Source: Dicyema japonicum
Taxonomy: Eukaryota; Dicyemida; Rhombozoa; Dicyemidae
NCBI GenBank assembly: GCA_011109175.1
Contig: RDEW01000002.1
Location: 1,837,925-1,901,924 of the forward strand
DNA: 64,000 bases
Direction of reading: 5' to 3'
The notes beneath the pieces are model-generated. The model ran no database searches and had not been told where the DNA came from. It was given only the letters and a program-made list of their open reading frames with translations. The position numbers were made by a program, and so were the translations under genes. This document shows, one piece after another, positions 1 to 11,490 of this stretch (its first letter is position 1; every line of letters begins with the position of its first letter).

Positions 1-718
1 TGTTTAAGGTTTCTTGATATGTAGCCTCCTGTAGTGTTCCCAGTTTATTCTTGTTAGGTCGCAACCTGTAAACACGGAGTCCATGGAGTCTGGAGCTAGG
101 TTCAATAACATCTCTTGGGGTATATGATCACTCCCGATGTCCCACATGATCATCGGCTTTTCTACATAACTGTAGAGTGATGGTGACACCAGGAACACCC
201 CAAGCATGTCTCCCCCGTAGTGCGAGTAATGATTCGGTTTTTCCGATGTCAAAATCTCAAATCCAGTTCTATCACTCAATTTCATTAGTCTGATTCCATC
301 ATCGTTAGTACCGAGGCAACCATATTCAATGTTTTTGGCATTTAGATCACCCACTAGGATGGACATATCATTTCTTGTGAAGAATTCTTCAATTTCTGCG
401 GAACACTTTTTAAGGTCTTTTGAATACATTCCACCGACGTGAATCCAACTGCCGCAACATCTCACCTCGACGGAAACAAATTCACAGTGTGTATTCATAA
501 TAATTTTTTGTGTTGTTGGTCTTTTTCACTTTGGTCTCGTTGACCACCAGGATGTCAATCTTGGTGGACGATAGTAGTAGTGCCAGGTCATGACGCCTCT
601 TCTTTAGGGATCGGGCGTTCACCAGCACTATCTTCAAGTTTCTTTTCAAATTTCTTGTTGGTGGCCCGGACTCTCCATGGCCAGGTCCACCATTCGTGAA
701 TAAAGTCATTTTTGTCAA
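1..718 (-). pseudogene. LINE-B type APE endonuclease fragment
   Basis: Remnant of the apurinic-like endonuclease domain of a Jockey-like non-LTR retrotransposon, which nicks target DNA for target-primed reverse transcription. Two minus-strand reading frames join around position 490. The upstream one carries the entry motif NARSL and the catalytic-Glu motif VVNETK; the downstream one carries GDLNAK and the late SDHIP motif. Only a few residues separate NETK from the next block, where intact endonucleases have about 40-50, so an internal deletion plus a frameshift is likely. The frame ends near position 4 and the reverse transcriptase is not attached. Probably belongs to the family called LINE-B here. 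Confidence 0.75.
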
Positions 719-889
719 TTAAATCAAAACTGCTCTTTGTGAACGTTAATTTTGAGAAAAGTGATTTATTAAGGAAAAAAGTGAGCAATAATAACAGCCT
801 TTTTCACGGAGCCGTGGTATTAGCTCCGCATAGGCATTTTAACTAATCGTAGAACCAAGAAATGATCTTCACTTCTATTTTCTTGTGTG

Positions 890-1056
890 TGGGTCCTTTT
901 TTGACAATCCAGTTCCGCAGTGAGAGTCCACTGATGACGGCGTTACTCGTCAAGCCTCTTTAGCATCGTAGATGCGTGGAACCTTCAACCAGGTGAACAG
1001 AACCCGTAACCTAAGTCACTTTAGCCCGACACCTAACCACTATGCCACCTGGCTGA
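890..1056 (-). repeat. tRNA-derived SINE copy
   Basis: Read on the minus strand, it starts with GGTGGCATAGTGGTTAGGTG, a tRNA A-box-like stretch, followed by a B-box-like GGGTTCTGTTC and then unrelated body sequence. The same TAGTGGTTAG head recurs near 48050 (minus) and 61830 (plus), so this is a dispersed Pol III-type SINE family rather than a functional tRNA. Confidence 0.5.
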
Positions 1057-1134
1057 TGTGTGAGCAAATGGTCATATATCGTGTAGAAATCCAATTTGAA
1101 GATAAAAATAAAAATTATTTTTTTTATAAAAAAA

Positions 1135-1450
1135 ATGTGCTCCCTTTTTCCTTTTATGGGAGCCTGAAGTCCTTTCCCTTTATATGGACAACAGTACTTT
1201 GGACCATCGTGACCAATTGACCCTTCAGCCAATTGGCCACAATTCATTCGTGTTAATTGTATATACATAAATCGATAATTAATCCAAGTTTGTTTTTACA
1301 GTTTGTTCTTTTATCCTCACTTTCGTTTTTACAAAAATGATTTCTCATTTATAAGACATTATTCCTTTTCTTTTATGGGGCCCTGACCACCGATTCTTTT
1401 GTATGGAGATCAGCTTTAAGAATGGTGCTACAATCGACTCTAGCTAATTG
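1135..1450 (-). repeat. Repeat R1, two minus-strand copies
   Basis: Two adjacent copies of a short interspersed repeat found again at 49.44-49.75, 52.94-53.18 and 57.00-57.14 kb on the plus strand. The unit contains CCAATTGGCTGAAGRGTCAA, with CAATTGG and CCAATTG facing each other, then ATATAAAGGAAAAGG and CATAAAAGGAAAAAGG about 70 bp apart. No coding capacity is visible. The flank 1451-2040 shows no gene that I can support. Confidence 0.6.
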
Positions 1451-2039
1451 CCCCCTAATCGAAAATTAATTAGTCTGATAATAAAATTACCCGAGGCTGT
1501 CTATTCTCGAAAAACTTCTTATGCTTGGGTCCCCGCTCACTGGGGTCTTATAGGACACCTGACTTCTGAGACTGGACATTTGAAAGTAAGCGGCCTCCTA
1601 CTTGTTAACGGCCTCCTACTAGGTAACTAACATTTTATCCATCATCGATGGTGGGTCTGAATCCTGTCCGACCAAAAAAAGTCGGGGTACTAATTATTTC
1701 TAGCACTGAATCCACGATTCAAAACAGAAGAGGAAAAAACTGTAAGTTACAAAATAATTGGAGAAATAATTTTTGAGACTGAAATATCAAAGTCGTTACT
1801 TGTTATCACTACTTCCACTCGTGAATAAACATCTTAACAACGTCATATCCCCGTCCAACGAAATTAAAATTTGAATAAACAATTTTGGACACTATAAACG
1901 GTGCTTCAACACAACTTCAAGTTCCTGACGGCCCTCTCCTTTGCTTTTATCTTTTCGTGCTAATCGAACAATTTATTGCGGAAAAGTGGGAAAATGGTCA
2001 TATAGTGGCCGCCCTGACTGCGTGGCTATTCCTTTTCAT

Positions 2040-2235
2040 TATGGCGAGCGAGATTCGTTCAAATAGCCAACAGCGCTCATGGAGATCTCCTGTTCGTGGA
2101 AAATCCGATTTCCTAGACGACTCAGGAATTCCAGTTCAACTGCAAGCGATCGTGTACTTTGCCCGTTTTGACCTCTCAGCCTTCTCAGGGCAGAACAGGC
2201 TCCGAAGCACTCTGATATAGGTCGCAAGAAGCGAA
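2040..2235 (-). repeat. Repeat R2, minus-strand copy
   Basis: About 190 bp that reappears in opposite orientation at 22640-22885. Shared landmarks are GGCAAAGTAC, GGAATTCYTGAGTCGTCTA and GAGATTCGYTCAAATA. The minus-strand frame continues upstream as an open frame to 2474 without a recognisable domain, so this may be the 3' end of an element coding in that direction. Confidence 0.6.
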
Positions 2236-2462
2236 TATGTCGTGCAGATGACGTCCCAGAGAAGAGGTTGCATGGCTTCAAGGAGGAAGATGGCTATCCC
2301 ATTGAGTTGTTTCCCGTCGACTAGTTCGAGCAAAGAAGAGTGTCCGACAGCATCCAAAACTGGCCTAACAATTTCGATCAAGGCCACGTGTTTGGGAGAT
2401 CTGCTCGCACTCTTCCTGTCTGCCAAAACAGTCATTTTAGACTCCGCACTGGCATGGACTAA

Positions 2463-3262
2463 TAGGGTTTCCATACCATTAACGTAACTTTTCCGATCAA
2501 TAGCGTCACTTTAAGGATAAAAATAATTTTTTTAATTTTTCTAATTTTCAGCCCCTCCACGTGAAACATGGTTTTTCCATGTGCTAAAATTCTCGATTGG
2601 ATTGAGAAATGGGGGTAATATGGTGAGTAAGGGGTTAAATGTGGCACATGGAAGTTTGCTATTTCAATCAATTTTTTGATGTCAGTATAATGAATACAGG
2701 CATTGTCACAAAAAAGATCGGGTCTTCGATTCCCCCTTAGCATAGATTTTTAATGATTCCTAAATAATTAGTCATTGATGCAACGGTCGGCATTAGTCAT
2801 TAATCTATGATTCCAATGGCCCCTACAGGAATATGGGCAGATCCTGAAACAGCTCTTCCACGTCTTGCTCTTCAGGATACTGAGAATTCAGCCTCATTGT
2901 GAGTTTTATAAGATGGTCTTTATCCAAAAAATATATTTACTCATCCCATTGATAATGATTAGAAAGTGACGCTAATAATAACGATTTATTAACAAATGAG
3001 CTAAGGAGTTATCTGGAGGGTATTGCTCTGAGTCCTTGGACTCCACCTTGCTTCTTCAAATCCAAGGTCACCATCTCCATTAAATTCACATGTGCAATCG
3101 AGCACAGATAGTTTAGTCGTGACATAATCTACGATATTTCTGTGTATACCTTCTCTGATAAATTGGGTTGGACATTGTTCGATTTTCGACGAATTTTAGG
3201 TGCCGACTTTGACGTAACTGTCTTTAAAGTGACGCTAATGGCCTGGAAACCCTTTATATTAA
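2463..3262 (-). mobile_element. Decayed Tc1/IS630-type DDE transposon with imperfect TIRs
   Basis: A minus-strand frame at about 2570-2743 reads FCDNACIHYTDIKKLIEIAN and then LTPYSPYYP, the signature of DDE_3 (Tc1/mariner, IS630) transposases, whose consensus is DNA-x-IH followed by PPYSP-x-NPIE. The NPIE part is already lost. The flanks 2463-2487 (AGGGTTTCCATACCATTAAC) and 3232-3259, read on the minus strand (AGGGTTTCCAGGCCATTAGC), are imperfect inverted repeats. The motif AAAGTGACGCTAAT occurs at the right end and again near 2965. The transposase is broken and non-functional. Confidence 0.55.
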
Positions 3263-3757
3263 AGGTCACATGTCAATGTAACAGACAATTCAAGGTCAAT
3301 AACGCGTCTGCCGTAATGACGTAGTGAATCAATAGCATAGAGTCACAGGGCGATAGATATTATTACTAGGCACTTGATCCATAGTGCAGCCCCAGACACA
3401 ATTTTAAATGGCGGAATCTTCCACGCTCATTGATCGTTATTCAGGTCGTACTATTGCATAATGTACGCATAAGTATTTATAATGAAGATTTTCCATTATG
3501 AAAACCCTTCCGCTAAAGAATGAAATGATAGTTTCGTAACTCTTGCATAATGTGATGCTTAAGCAATATTATAATACGTCACTTTTAGAGGGACAGTTGT
3601 TTCAATTTGAACCCGGCTCCTTCGTGCAACCACAGTTCCTTTGTTCAGAATATGAATTTCTGAAGTCTCTTGAGTCCATGACAGCTAAAAGGAAAAGACA
3701 CGGACTTTGATCCACTATGAAGCAAAGTAGACATTTAGTACGAGTCGCTACCTCAAC

Positions 3758-3862
3758 CTTTCAACGTGGGGAGACATCAGTATAACGACTAAGCTTGGTA
3801 GTAGCAATCTTACAGCGTGAGGAGACATCAGTATAACGCCTAGGCTTAGTAGCAATTATGAC
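3758..3862. repeat. Two-copy tandem repeat of about 52 bp
   Basis: Two adjacent copies share GGAGACATCAGTATAACG and then CTAAGCTTGGTAGTAGCAAT (second copy CTAGGCTTAGTAGCAAT). It lies just beyond the 3' end of the PCF11 gene. No coding role is visible. Confidence 0.65.
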
Positions 3863-3906
3863 AAAATAAGAAAAGTCAATTTAATAAACAAAAATCACTG
3901 TCATCT

Positions 3907-5563
3907 CTACCTTACCAATTTCTATATTAGACAAAATTAATACACAAATAGTTTACGAGACTTTGTTTGCTTATAATGTCTGTCAAGATGTCGTTTGTAC
4001 AAATGAGTCTGTCCATCTCTAAATCTGAAGGCACAAGTAGTGCAGGGAACTCCATCATAGAGAGTGTCCACAATTGGAGGCGTCTACTAATAGAAAAAGA
4101 CAGATTTATTTAATAAAAGGCAATCACACCCTTTCAATCGCTGGCTGGGAGTACTTCCCCTGCTTGAATCTATTGGTGTACACCGGAATCTCAGAACCGA
4201 GCTTGATTTGCGGGAGAGGACCTAAAATAACTTAAAAAGAGACCAGTTATGGCGACTTGGTGGGTGAATCCGAAAATAATAACAGTCTTAGGGGGATCTC
4301 CAAAGCCAAGCTCATAGACGAAGTTATCAATGATGACCTCATGGCAGGGACCACCGAAGGCAACAGACCTCTGAATCCCATCAATGACAATCTGTGAAGG
4401 TTTGTTGAACTGAACGGTGTAGTGTTTGCCGTCAATAATAATTTCCCTTGGACCTCATTGAATGAGACAGTCCGAGCCTTGTCCTCAACAAATACAAAGG
4501 GGATCTCCTCATCAAAGATCACGGTGTGGTGCTTGCCATCGATTATCACCATTTTGGGGGGTTCCTTAGAACGGAATTGGTGGAATCCGTCCTTTAGTCT
4601 CACGTTGAAAGGTGGAGACCCCCAAACTCCCACAGTGACTCCATCAATGTATATCTGCCGAGAGGGACCGTCGATCCGCAGGTCGTACTTAAAGTTGTGG
4701 AGGACTATCTCCATGGGAGGGGCATCAGCTCTTGCATCAACGAATGTCTTGTCAATCCAAAGGGGGCAAAACTGGCCATGGAAGAACACTTTATAATACT
4801 TCCCCCGGATAGACACATCCCTTATTACATCCCCAATGTGATAGCTGACAATTCCGTCTATCAAGATTCTCCCATCTCTGTCAAATTCAACCCTCACTTG
4901 TCTATGTCCCCCTATATTAATCATCCTCTCTCCCCCTTTGGCCAGTCTATAGGAGACCCCGTCTATTACAATCTCCTCGTTCACTACATCACTAACAACA
5001 TAACGGGGGTCCCTCGGGTTTGACAACAAAGTCCTTCTCTGTCCCTTGAGCTGCTTTATTGTGCCTTTAGCCTCCTCCAACTCTTCCCTGAGTGCTGACA
5101 TCTTCTCTTTACACATTTTTAACTCCTCAGTCAATACTCTGACCTTCTCCTTAGTTTCTTCTAGCTCATTCACCTTAATTGGCCACTCCCTGTCCATCTC
5201 ATTTATTCTCACATCTATTTTATCCAAGACTATCTCGGGGAAAGCGTCTACCCATGTCTTTCGAAGTTTGAACAAGTCTTGCTTCAGTTTATCGTCTCCG
5301 TTCTTGAAAACGTTGACAAATATGTTGGTTATATTATTCCCAAATAGATGGGAGTAAACTGAGTTATTCATGCTCTTCACTACTGAGTCTATCAGGTACA
5401 ACAGAGGTAGCTTATCATTCACTGTCATTATTCGCGACTCTATCGCTTCCACTATCTCCGAGGCATTTTCTATGTAGTCGTCAGCCAACATTGTCAGAAA
5501 ACGAATCATTGGTTTGCTGTTGCTTGTTAAATCGCTCAGTGATGCTTTGAATTCCTCCACCAT
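3907..5563 (-). CDS. PCF11: PCF11-like cleavage and polyadenylation factor
   Basis: Scaffold of cleavage factor II that binds the RNA polymerase II CTD and couples 3'-end cleavage to termination. The first ~130 residues form a CTD-interaction domain (KPMIRFLTMLADDYIENASE, then PLLYLIDSVVKSMNNSVY). A coiled coil follows at about 145-185, then a series of short beta-rich repeats of the type IDGK..-V-F.G typical of metazoan PCF11, and last a C-x2-C...H-x4-H zinc finger beginning LYDGVPCTTCAFRF. Introns by homology: 4222-4243 (22 nt), 4084-4129 (46 nt) and 3922-3945 (24 nt). A one-base frameshift lies near 4458, between SFNE and PREIIIDGK. It is shorter than vertebrate PCF11 because the long middle region is missing. 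Start taken at the ATG preceding the CID. Confidence 0.88.
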
Positions 5564-6284
5564 AACACGTTTGAATTTTATTTTATTTATTTTATTTTTA
5601 CAAATATATTTATTATTTAATTAGAATATTTTTTCTTTTGGAGAATTAAACGTTTAAAAAAATAATCTTTGGGCATTTTCTTGGAATGAGCTTGGAGGTG
5701 TCAATGACCTGTAATATTATGTCCTCCACTTTCATGGATGGTCAAGAGCCGCTCTCTGTTGTTCTGGAAGAATCATCAGATGACTGTGAAGCACCACGAG
5801 AGGAGAAGGTCTTGATGGGTTACGTGTAATAGCAAGGATCAAGTGAAGTTAAAGAAACTGAGGATGCTCATAGTTTCTCGTGCTGCACGTGTCTTTGTCA
5901 TGCCCATATACGTTACTAATAAATGACGAAATTGAAAACGCGAAGGTTCCAGGTTCGTATCCTATCGTGCCAAACGTTGGGGAACTCGGATATCCTTCAT
6001 TAGAGTGGACTTCTATGTGGATAGTTAAAATGATCATTTTGTGCGAGTGGAAGCTTTGTGGCTACTCATGGTCCCGCCATAAAGGGCCGATAAGGAAGTT
6101 AAGTGGCTTTTTATGTTCTGTTTTGTATGAGGTACAAACAAATCCAGGCATTCATTTACGATCGTCTCTTATAGGATAGTACGGGACGACCTGCTCTTCC
6201 ATCCTCTGCGAAACTGAATTTACTGAAAGGGGTTTTACGGTAGTGGGATTATGGAAGGTACATTTTACATGATGTTGTTGAGAA
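5564..6284. other. Intergenic, no supported gene
   Basis: AT-rich upstream flank of PCF11. From about 5880 a plus-strand frame without known domains contains YEVQTNPGI at 6126-6152, a degenerate match to the 2A-like GDVQTNPGP motif of some LINEs. A B-box-like GGTTCGTATCC lies near 5953. I see only old retroelement debris here. Confidence 0.35.
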
Positions 6285-6395
6285 GACCAGTTAACACAGT
6301 GGTCAATTTTGTCACTCGTGTTGCGATCAGTAGTGGATTCGACTTCCACTCTGGCCTAAGGATTTCTTACTGTTCTGTACCTTTTTGAATCATAT
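6285..6395 (+). repeat. tRNA-derived SINE fragment
   Basis: Contains a B-box-like GGATTCGACTTCC followed by TCTGGCCTAAGGATTTCTTA, close to the SINE at 22955-23160 (GTTCGATTCCCAC, then GGTCTAAGGATTCC). Same family, truncated. Confidence 0.45.
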
Positions 6396-6525
6396 GAGGT
6401 GTGATGTGATCCACCTCTCTTAAATAGACGCCCACTTTTTTCCTTACTTCATAGGGAGGGTTCCCAAAATTGGGGATTTCTTCATCCGTCTCAAAGGGTC
6501 AATCTATCTGATACTGACTAAAGCT

Positions 6526-7284
6526 CAATGTAGTATGTGACACGATAACTCGCTGATAAATGGACGGATTTTAATTAAAAAAAAGTTTTGAACAAATAAA
6601 ACACGCGGGATTGTCGGGCCCTCAAGACTGCGGGATTTCTGGCCCTATTGAAATCATTGGGCTTAGACAGAGGCGACGGGAAGAGGCCGGATGGAATGAC
6701 GTTTTTCCTATACTCTTACAAAAAATCACTCGTCTGGGACGCAACGTGAGTGGACACCTTCTCAGGAGCCAGAATGCTGACGGCGACACACTCTCCTGGA
6801 GACGCAGCCGACCAGGCGGAAATCAAGAAGATCCATAAGTACGAATCCCTCGGAGACCATTACCATTTCGCCCCCATTGCTGTGAGACAACTGGAACTGT
6901 AGGCGCGAAGACGGACGCATTTCTCCACAGCATTGGAAGCAAACTCGCATCAATAAAGTGCGAGCCACGGGAGGGACTCTGGTCGAGGCAGAGACTCGAA
7001 ATGAGTGAACCAGATATGATGACTTTGAGTTTCTGAAAATTTCGATCAACATCACTCCTGTCAAGTGACCTTTAATGCTAATTTCATAAATTTTAACTTT
7101 AATCATTTCTAGGCACTAATACAAGATCCTAGAGATCCGGAGATAGGAGCGACAATTGGAGACATCCCACGTGGGTAAAAATCAAAACTTTAAATTAGAA
7201 CAAGACAATGTAGTATGTGACACGATAACTCGCGGATAAATGGACGGATTTTAATTTAGAAAAAAGTTTTGAACAAATAAAAAC
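6526..7284. repeat. Direct repeats of about 78 bp, 680 bp apart
   Basis: 6526-6603 and 7206-7284 are nearly identical, starting CAATGTAGTATGTGACACGA and ending with AAGTTTTGAACAAATAAAA. The 600 bp between them have no clear gene. They could be the ends of a small element or a tandem duplication; no target-site duplication was identified. Confidence 0.6.
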
Positions 7285-7311
7285 ATTTTGAAAAGTGAGT
7301 GAATCTTCACA

Positions 7312-7452
7312 TCCAACAAAAGCGGGCTGAAGAATCAGCAGACCAGCGTAGCAGTCGGTTAACTGAATTAAGAACACATGACCAACAAGTTCGGGCTGTG
7401 GAGGTCTCAGAAGAGACTCAGCGTCGTTTGTTAAATATGTCGGAGCTTGCGA
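7312..7452 (+). pseudogene. Repeat-rich Arg/Glu coding remnant, transposon-like
   Basis: A short plus-strand frame starting QQKRAEESADQRSSRLTELR contains spaced R-x-x-E/Q-R units that recur about every 20 residues (RAEES.., RAVEVSEETQRR). Such RAxExxEQR repeats are familiar from proteins encoded near Helitron or Pif1-type elements. No helicase or Rep motif is present here, so the assignment is tentative. Confidence 0.3.
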
Positions 7453-7934
7453 TAGGCCCTTGAGGCTTCACGTGGTTAAGTGAGCGTTAACATGGTCTAG
7501 TCTTATAATATTTTTAAGAAAATCAAAAAATACGACTTTCCATTCTCTGTATTATATGTCCCCTATAATGGGTCTTGTATATTAAAAAAGCGAGTGACTA
7601 ACATCGGGAAACCAAGCATATGTTCGTTCGAAGGATCTCTCTAGTCGTCAAGAGAAACATTCATTCAACTACCTCAACCGGATTACTTTGATTGTTCTAT
7701 TGCCTAATACATTATTCACATGTCTATAATATCTATGAACTTAAACCAAACGCACTAAGAAAGATTAACGTTTCCATAGTAACCAGCAATGCCAACCCAA
7801 ACAATCAACCAAACGGACAGTTTGCAGCATTCGATAACCTCTAATGACTGACCTAGCAGAAACAAGGTAAAACCGCTCTTAATTACTGTCAGTACACTTT
7901 CTCAGGAATCAGGCTTCAGTAAGTAAATAAGTAT

Positions 7935-10054
7935 TTATGAGATAAAATTATCACAAAATAAGCAGGAATGTAGAACAAAGTAGTCGCCCAATCTTCCAAG
8001 GGATGACAAATTGGCATATTTTGCGCCACAAAAATCACATTGCCTCGAGTCAAAGGGACCACAGATCTTCAGACTATATGGACATCGGGGGAAAACGTGG
8101 TTACTCGAGGACATACAGACAGCATTTAAGACTCCCCCAAATCGACATCTCGCAATAAGGCAAACATCAACCTGATTCACAAATTGGGCATTTCTCTTTC
8201 TTCACATCCCCTGATTCCCCTCCAAACCTCATATAAACGAACTTATGGAGTCCGTAGAGCTTGCTTTCTGCACAAATGAGACAAAAAACCACCCCTGCAG
8301 AGTTCTACAATCTCCTCACACTTTGGGCCGATAATAGCCATCAAATTGTCGACAATAATGTTTTGAGATATCTCCTCCACCATTGACAGCTAAAATAACC
8401 GCAGCTATACGATTTTGGGGGAGCTTTTGACCTGAAGATTATATATTTTCATCATTATTCTAACCTTAGCAACAAAATTACAGCAAAATGCGGGGAGTTA
8501 ATCGGTTTTCATCGAGGACGACCTCTTCAATATGTCTGTCCGCCTTGATGTGTCTCCTGGTGTAGTCAAACACATCGTGTCGACCAACCAGAGACCCACA
8601 CTCGTCTAACAAGTCACCCGCCACATTACAGTTAACAGTATTGAGAATGGTGGCGAACGAGGTGGTCTCCAATACCAAAATCTAAGGTAATCAGTAAGTA
8701 CCCACCGTATAACTGAATATATTCCTCTGCGTTAGCTTCATGGGAGACCTAAGGGTCAAAATGAACGCAACCTTACTAGAAGAGCAGTGTAGACTTCAGA
8801 AGGGGACACAGCCAGTCCACGGAGAGTATTACACTCGCGTGATAAACAGGACAACCCCCTAACTTTATAATCCCCTGAAATAACGGGGGACATTCACCAT
8901 TTAAATCACAAAACTGAAGGAATCCAGCATCACCCCCAAACACAACACCAGACCTGACGACACAGACACCTCAAATACTCACAAATGAATACTGTTGATA
9001 CAAGGAGTCCTTACATCCTCACTGGGGATCTCCCAACTTCCAACCAAACGAGGAGTAACCCCCTCAACTTCCACGTGCAAGACAATAACGGTGGAGGTAC
9101 TCCCAACAGCCACAACCAAAGGACTCACAGAACCGGAGGCAACAAGTGAGGTCACAATTCGAGAGTAATCAGCCTTAAATAGAGAAACCGCCTTGTCTCC
9201 CAACGATCGACAGACACGTGGGAATCATCCAATACTAAGCATTCCACAGACCCAGTCAGCGCCGAGTATATGATCACTCCTTCACATTAAAAATATACCA
9301 ACCACGTGGTTTATCAGTACCCACTAATGCTGAGGTGACTTTGGTAGGAAACTCCTGCTTTTTCCCAGATTTGTACAGATTTGACAGAAAGGGGGACAGA
9401 TCAGGATAATTCCCGTTAAAGTTAAGAACAACGAGATCTCCGGTCATAGTGAACGCGGATAACACGTATTTACGGACGTTAAGGTCAGTACACCCCCAGG
9501 AAAAGTCTGAGATAAATTTGAACCAGAAAAACCCGAAAAGCTGAGTTGTTTGATTCTTTCGAGTATAAACGAATAGATTTCATCAGAGTTAGCATCTTGG
9601 AAGTCTTCGTTGAAAAACTTCTGAGGAATAAACGGATCAAGGTTCAGATTAAGAGAGAGGACTTGTCCGATATTTCCCAGCTGGAATAATCAAACAAACA
9701 AACTAGAGTCCACCTTCCCTCATTCCTGGAGTACACAGAGAGTTGGTTGTCAGAAGTTAACGTGGAGAGGACTGGCCTGGAATTAGAAAGGAAAGGACCT
9801 CGTATTCGAATTGGAAGGGGAGAAGAGAGCCTTGTTGAACATTGGGGGAAACGACGTGTGGTTTAATTGGGATGAAATTTAGCCGTTGTTTCAGTGAGGA
9901 TTCTGAAATTACAGAAATGACTACTTTTAGTGACGGAAAGTAAAAAATCGTGAAGATTATCGAAATATGTCTGATTTTTTGGTGGAGAATGAACAACCGT
10001 GGAGGTTTGGGTTATGTCGTAGTTTTTACTGCTAATTTTGTCGATTATATTCAT
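7935..10054 (-). CDS. GTF3C4: TFIIIC 90-kDa subunit-like (GTF3C4)
   Basis: Subunit of transcription factor IIIC, which recognises tRNA gene promoters and recruits TFIIIB for Pol III. The minus-strand frames run in the family order. First come WD40-like N-terminal pieces (LTSDNQLSVYSRNEGRWTL; VLSAFTMTGDLVVLN). A middle block follows (DYSRIVTSLVASGSVSPLVV...VGSWEIP). The C-terminal zinc region has KEKCPICES, SSNHVFPRCPYS, RQCDFCGAKY and SCLFCDNFIS before the stop at 7935. The C-x2-C pairs and the GHxWxRC-like motif are typical of GTF3C4. One clear 22-nt intron lies at 9903-9924; several more must exist between 8180 and 9700. At least one phase conflict near 9760 may be a one-base error. Start ATG at 10054. 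Confidence 0.72.
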
Positions 10055-10339
10055 AAATAATAATAAATATTACTATCGTTTTGACGGATGATTCCGTGCA
10101 GATACAAAGAAGGTTGTCGTCTGACCAGGAAAGGGACATATTTGGACAAGAGAAGACCCCTTCCAGTGATATTTGAAAGCTGGCCTTTGGGCGGTATCTC
10201 AAATCGCACATTCACTGTTTTCAAAAAATAATATTAACTTGATTTTAAAAATATTTTATTATAAATAAAATAATTATAATTTTGAAAAATAATATTAACG
10301 TCTTGACAAATGACTATCGAAGAATCGCCTAACTACTAG

Positions 10340-10915
10340 CAGCTCAACAAATGCTCGACAAGCTGGAACTATGCTCTCGAAGCGGAGACTCGACACATCA
10401 GCAGCAAAGTCCTTTGTCACTGTTTACCACCTACAAAAGACAACTCTGTATCGAACCAAAAGTCTTTATGAAGAACGAAGCTATTCTAATCAACAAAACA
10501 CCGAAGATTCTGGGAGTAACCTTTGATCAGGGACTCACCTTTATCCGACATGTTGAAAACAAAGTAACTTTTTCTCTGAAGAAAATGAGAATTTTAAAAG
10601 TGCTCTCAAAAACACGTAGAGTCCAGACTGGTGGCCTTGCCACGATTAATGAACAATTTATCCGACCAACGATGACGTATGCAAGTCTTTCATGGGCTTC
10701 CTCATTGAGAAGATGCCCTCTATTCCAAATACTATCGAATTATCTACAATCATACAGAAATTTTGAGCCGATGCCATGTCCAATGAGAAGAGCTGTTCAG
10801 GATTCTCGACCCTGCCGGACTCGTCCTCTCCTTTGTCGGTCTGGGATCACTTAGTTAGATGAGAACTTTTATTTTTTCTCTTTGACCTAGTGATCCTGGG
10901 GGTAATAATAATAAC
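10340..10915 (+). pseudogene. LINE-B reverse transcriptase C-terminal fragment
   Basis: A plus-strand frame with SLFTTYKR, NKTPKILGVTFDQGLTFIRH and IRPTMTYASLSW, the thumb region after the YADD box in Jockey-like LINEs. It ends with a conserved tail (TGGGATCACTTAGTTAG) and a GTAATAATAATAA stretch, typical for 3' ends of this family. It is 5'-truncated, as expected for incomplete reverse transcription. Confidence 0.75.
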
Positions 10916-11490
10916 TAGCAGCGAAAAGTCCGTCACAACCCTATTTACTTCAGACAAGAGACTGGGAAGACGGACGGTCGAAATGAAGGCAAACAATGAA
11001 TCTATTCCTTACAGAAAATCCCAAAGGATCCTTGGGGTGACTTTTGACATGCATATGTCACTCTCTCCCCATGTTGAAAACGCAATTACGAAATGCGAAA
11101 AAAAACTAATGTTCTGAAATGCCTCACAGGCTTATGGAAGATCGGAAAGCATTCTGTTTTGAGCACTGTTTATAAGCAATTCATTGAACCATGCATCTCT
11201 TATGCACGTGGCATATGGGTCCACTCATCTCTTGGACGAATGTCTTGAAGATCGAGGCTAGCCGGAGAAGAGCCTCCAAAATCACGGAACGATGGATTCC
11301 TGGAGAACTCCAGCCACCAATGCCTCTTGAAACCTTGATACGCGCCGTCGTGACTGCGAAGGTCCAGTCACTCGACCGATACGTGCTTGTGTTGGGACGA
11401 GGGAGGAGCATCGGGCCAAGATGAGGTCCCTGCTAGAGCGTGCTGGGATCAGGTGATTAGTTAGTTTGTGTAACCGTGGTCTCTGGTGTT
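10916..11490 (+). pseudogene. Second LINE-B 3' fragment, head to tail with the first
   Basis: Starts directly after the AT-rich tail of the preceding copy. It has SVTTLFTSDKR, RKSQRILGVTFDMHMSLSPH and NAITKCEKK, then decayed frames and the tail GTGCTGGGATCAGGTGATTA. A near-identical tail lies in reverse at 50580-50705, so both belong to the same subfamily. The stretch 11500-12300 has only short decayed frames and no supported gene. Confidence 0.7.

Noticed and set aside
960-1060. Functional tRNA gene
   Set aside because: A- and B-box-like motifs are present, but no complete cloverleaf or acceptor stem, and the same head recurs with a common body elsewhere, so it is a SINE. The same applies at 22980, 48040, 60170 and 61830.
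4104-4109. AATAAA on the minus strand as the PCF11 polyadenylation site with a stop at 4124
   Set aside because: The C-terminal zinc finger of PCF11 lies downstream at 3946-4083, so the stop and AATAAA fall within a 46-nt intron. Kept only as a hypothesis of regulated premature polyadenylation.
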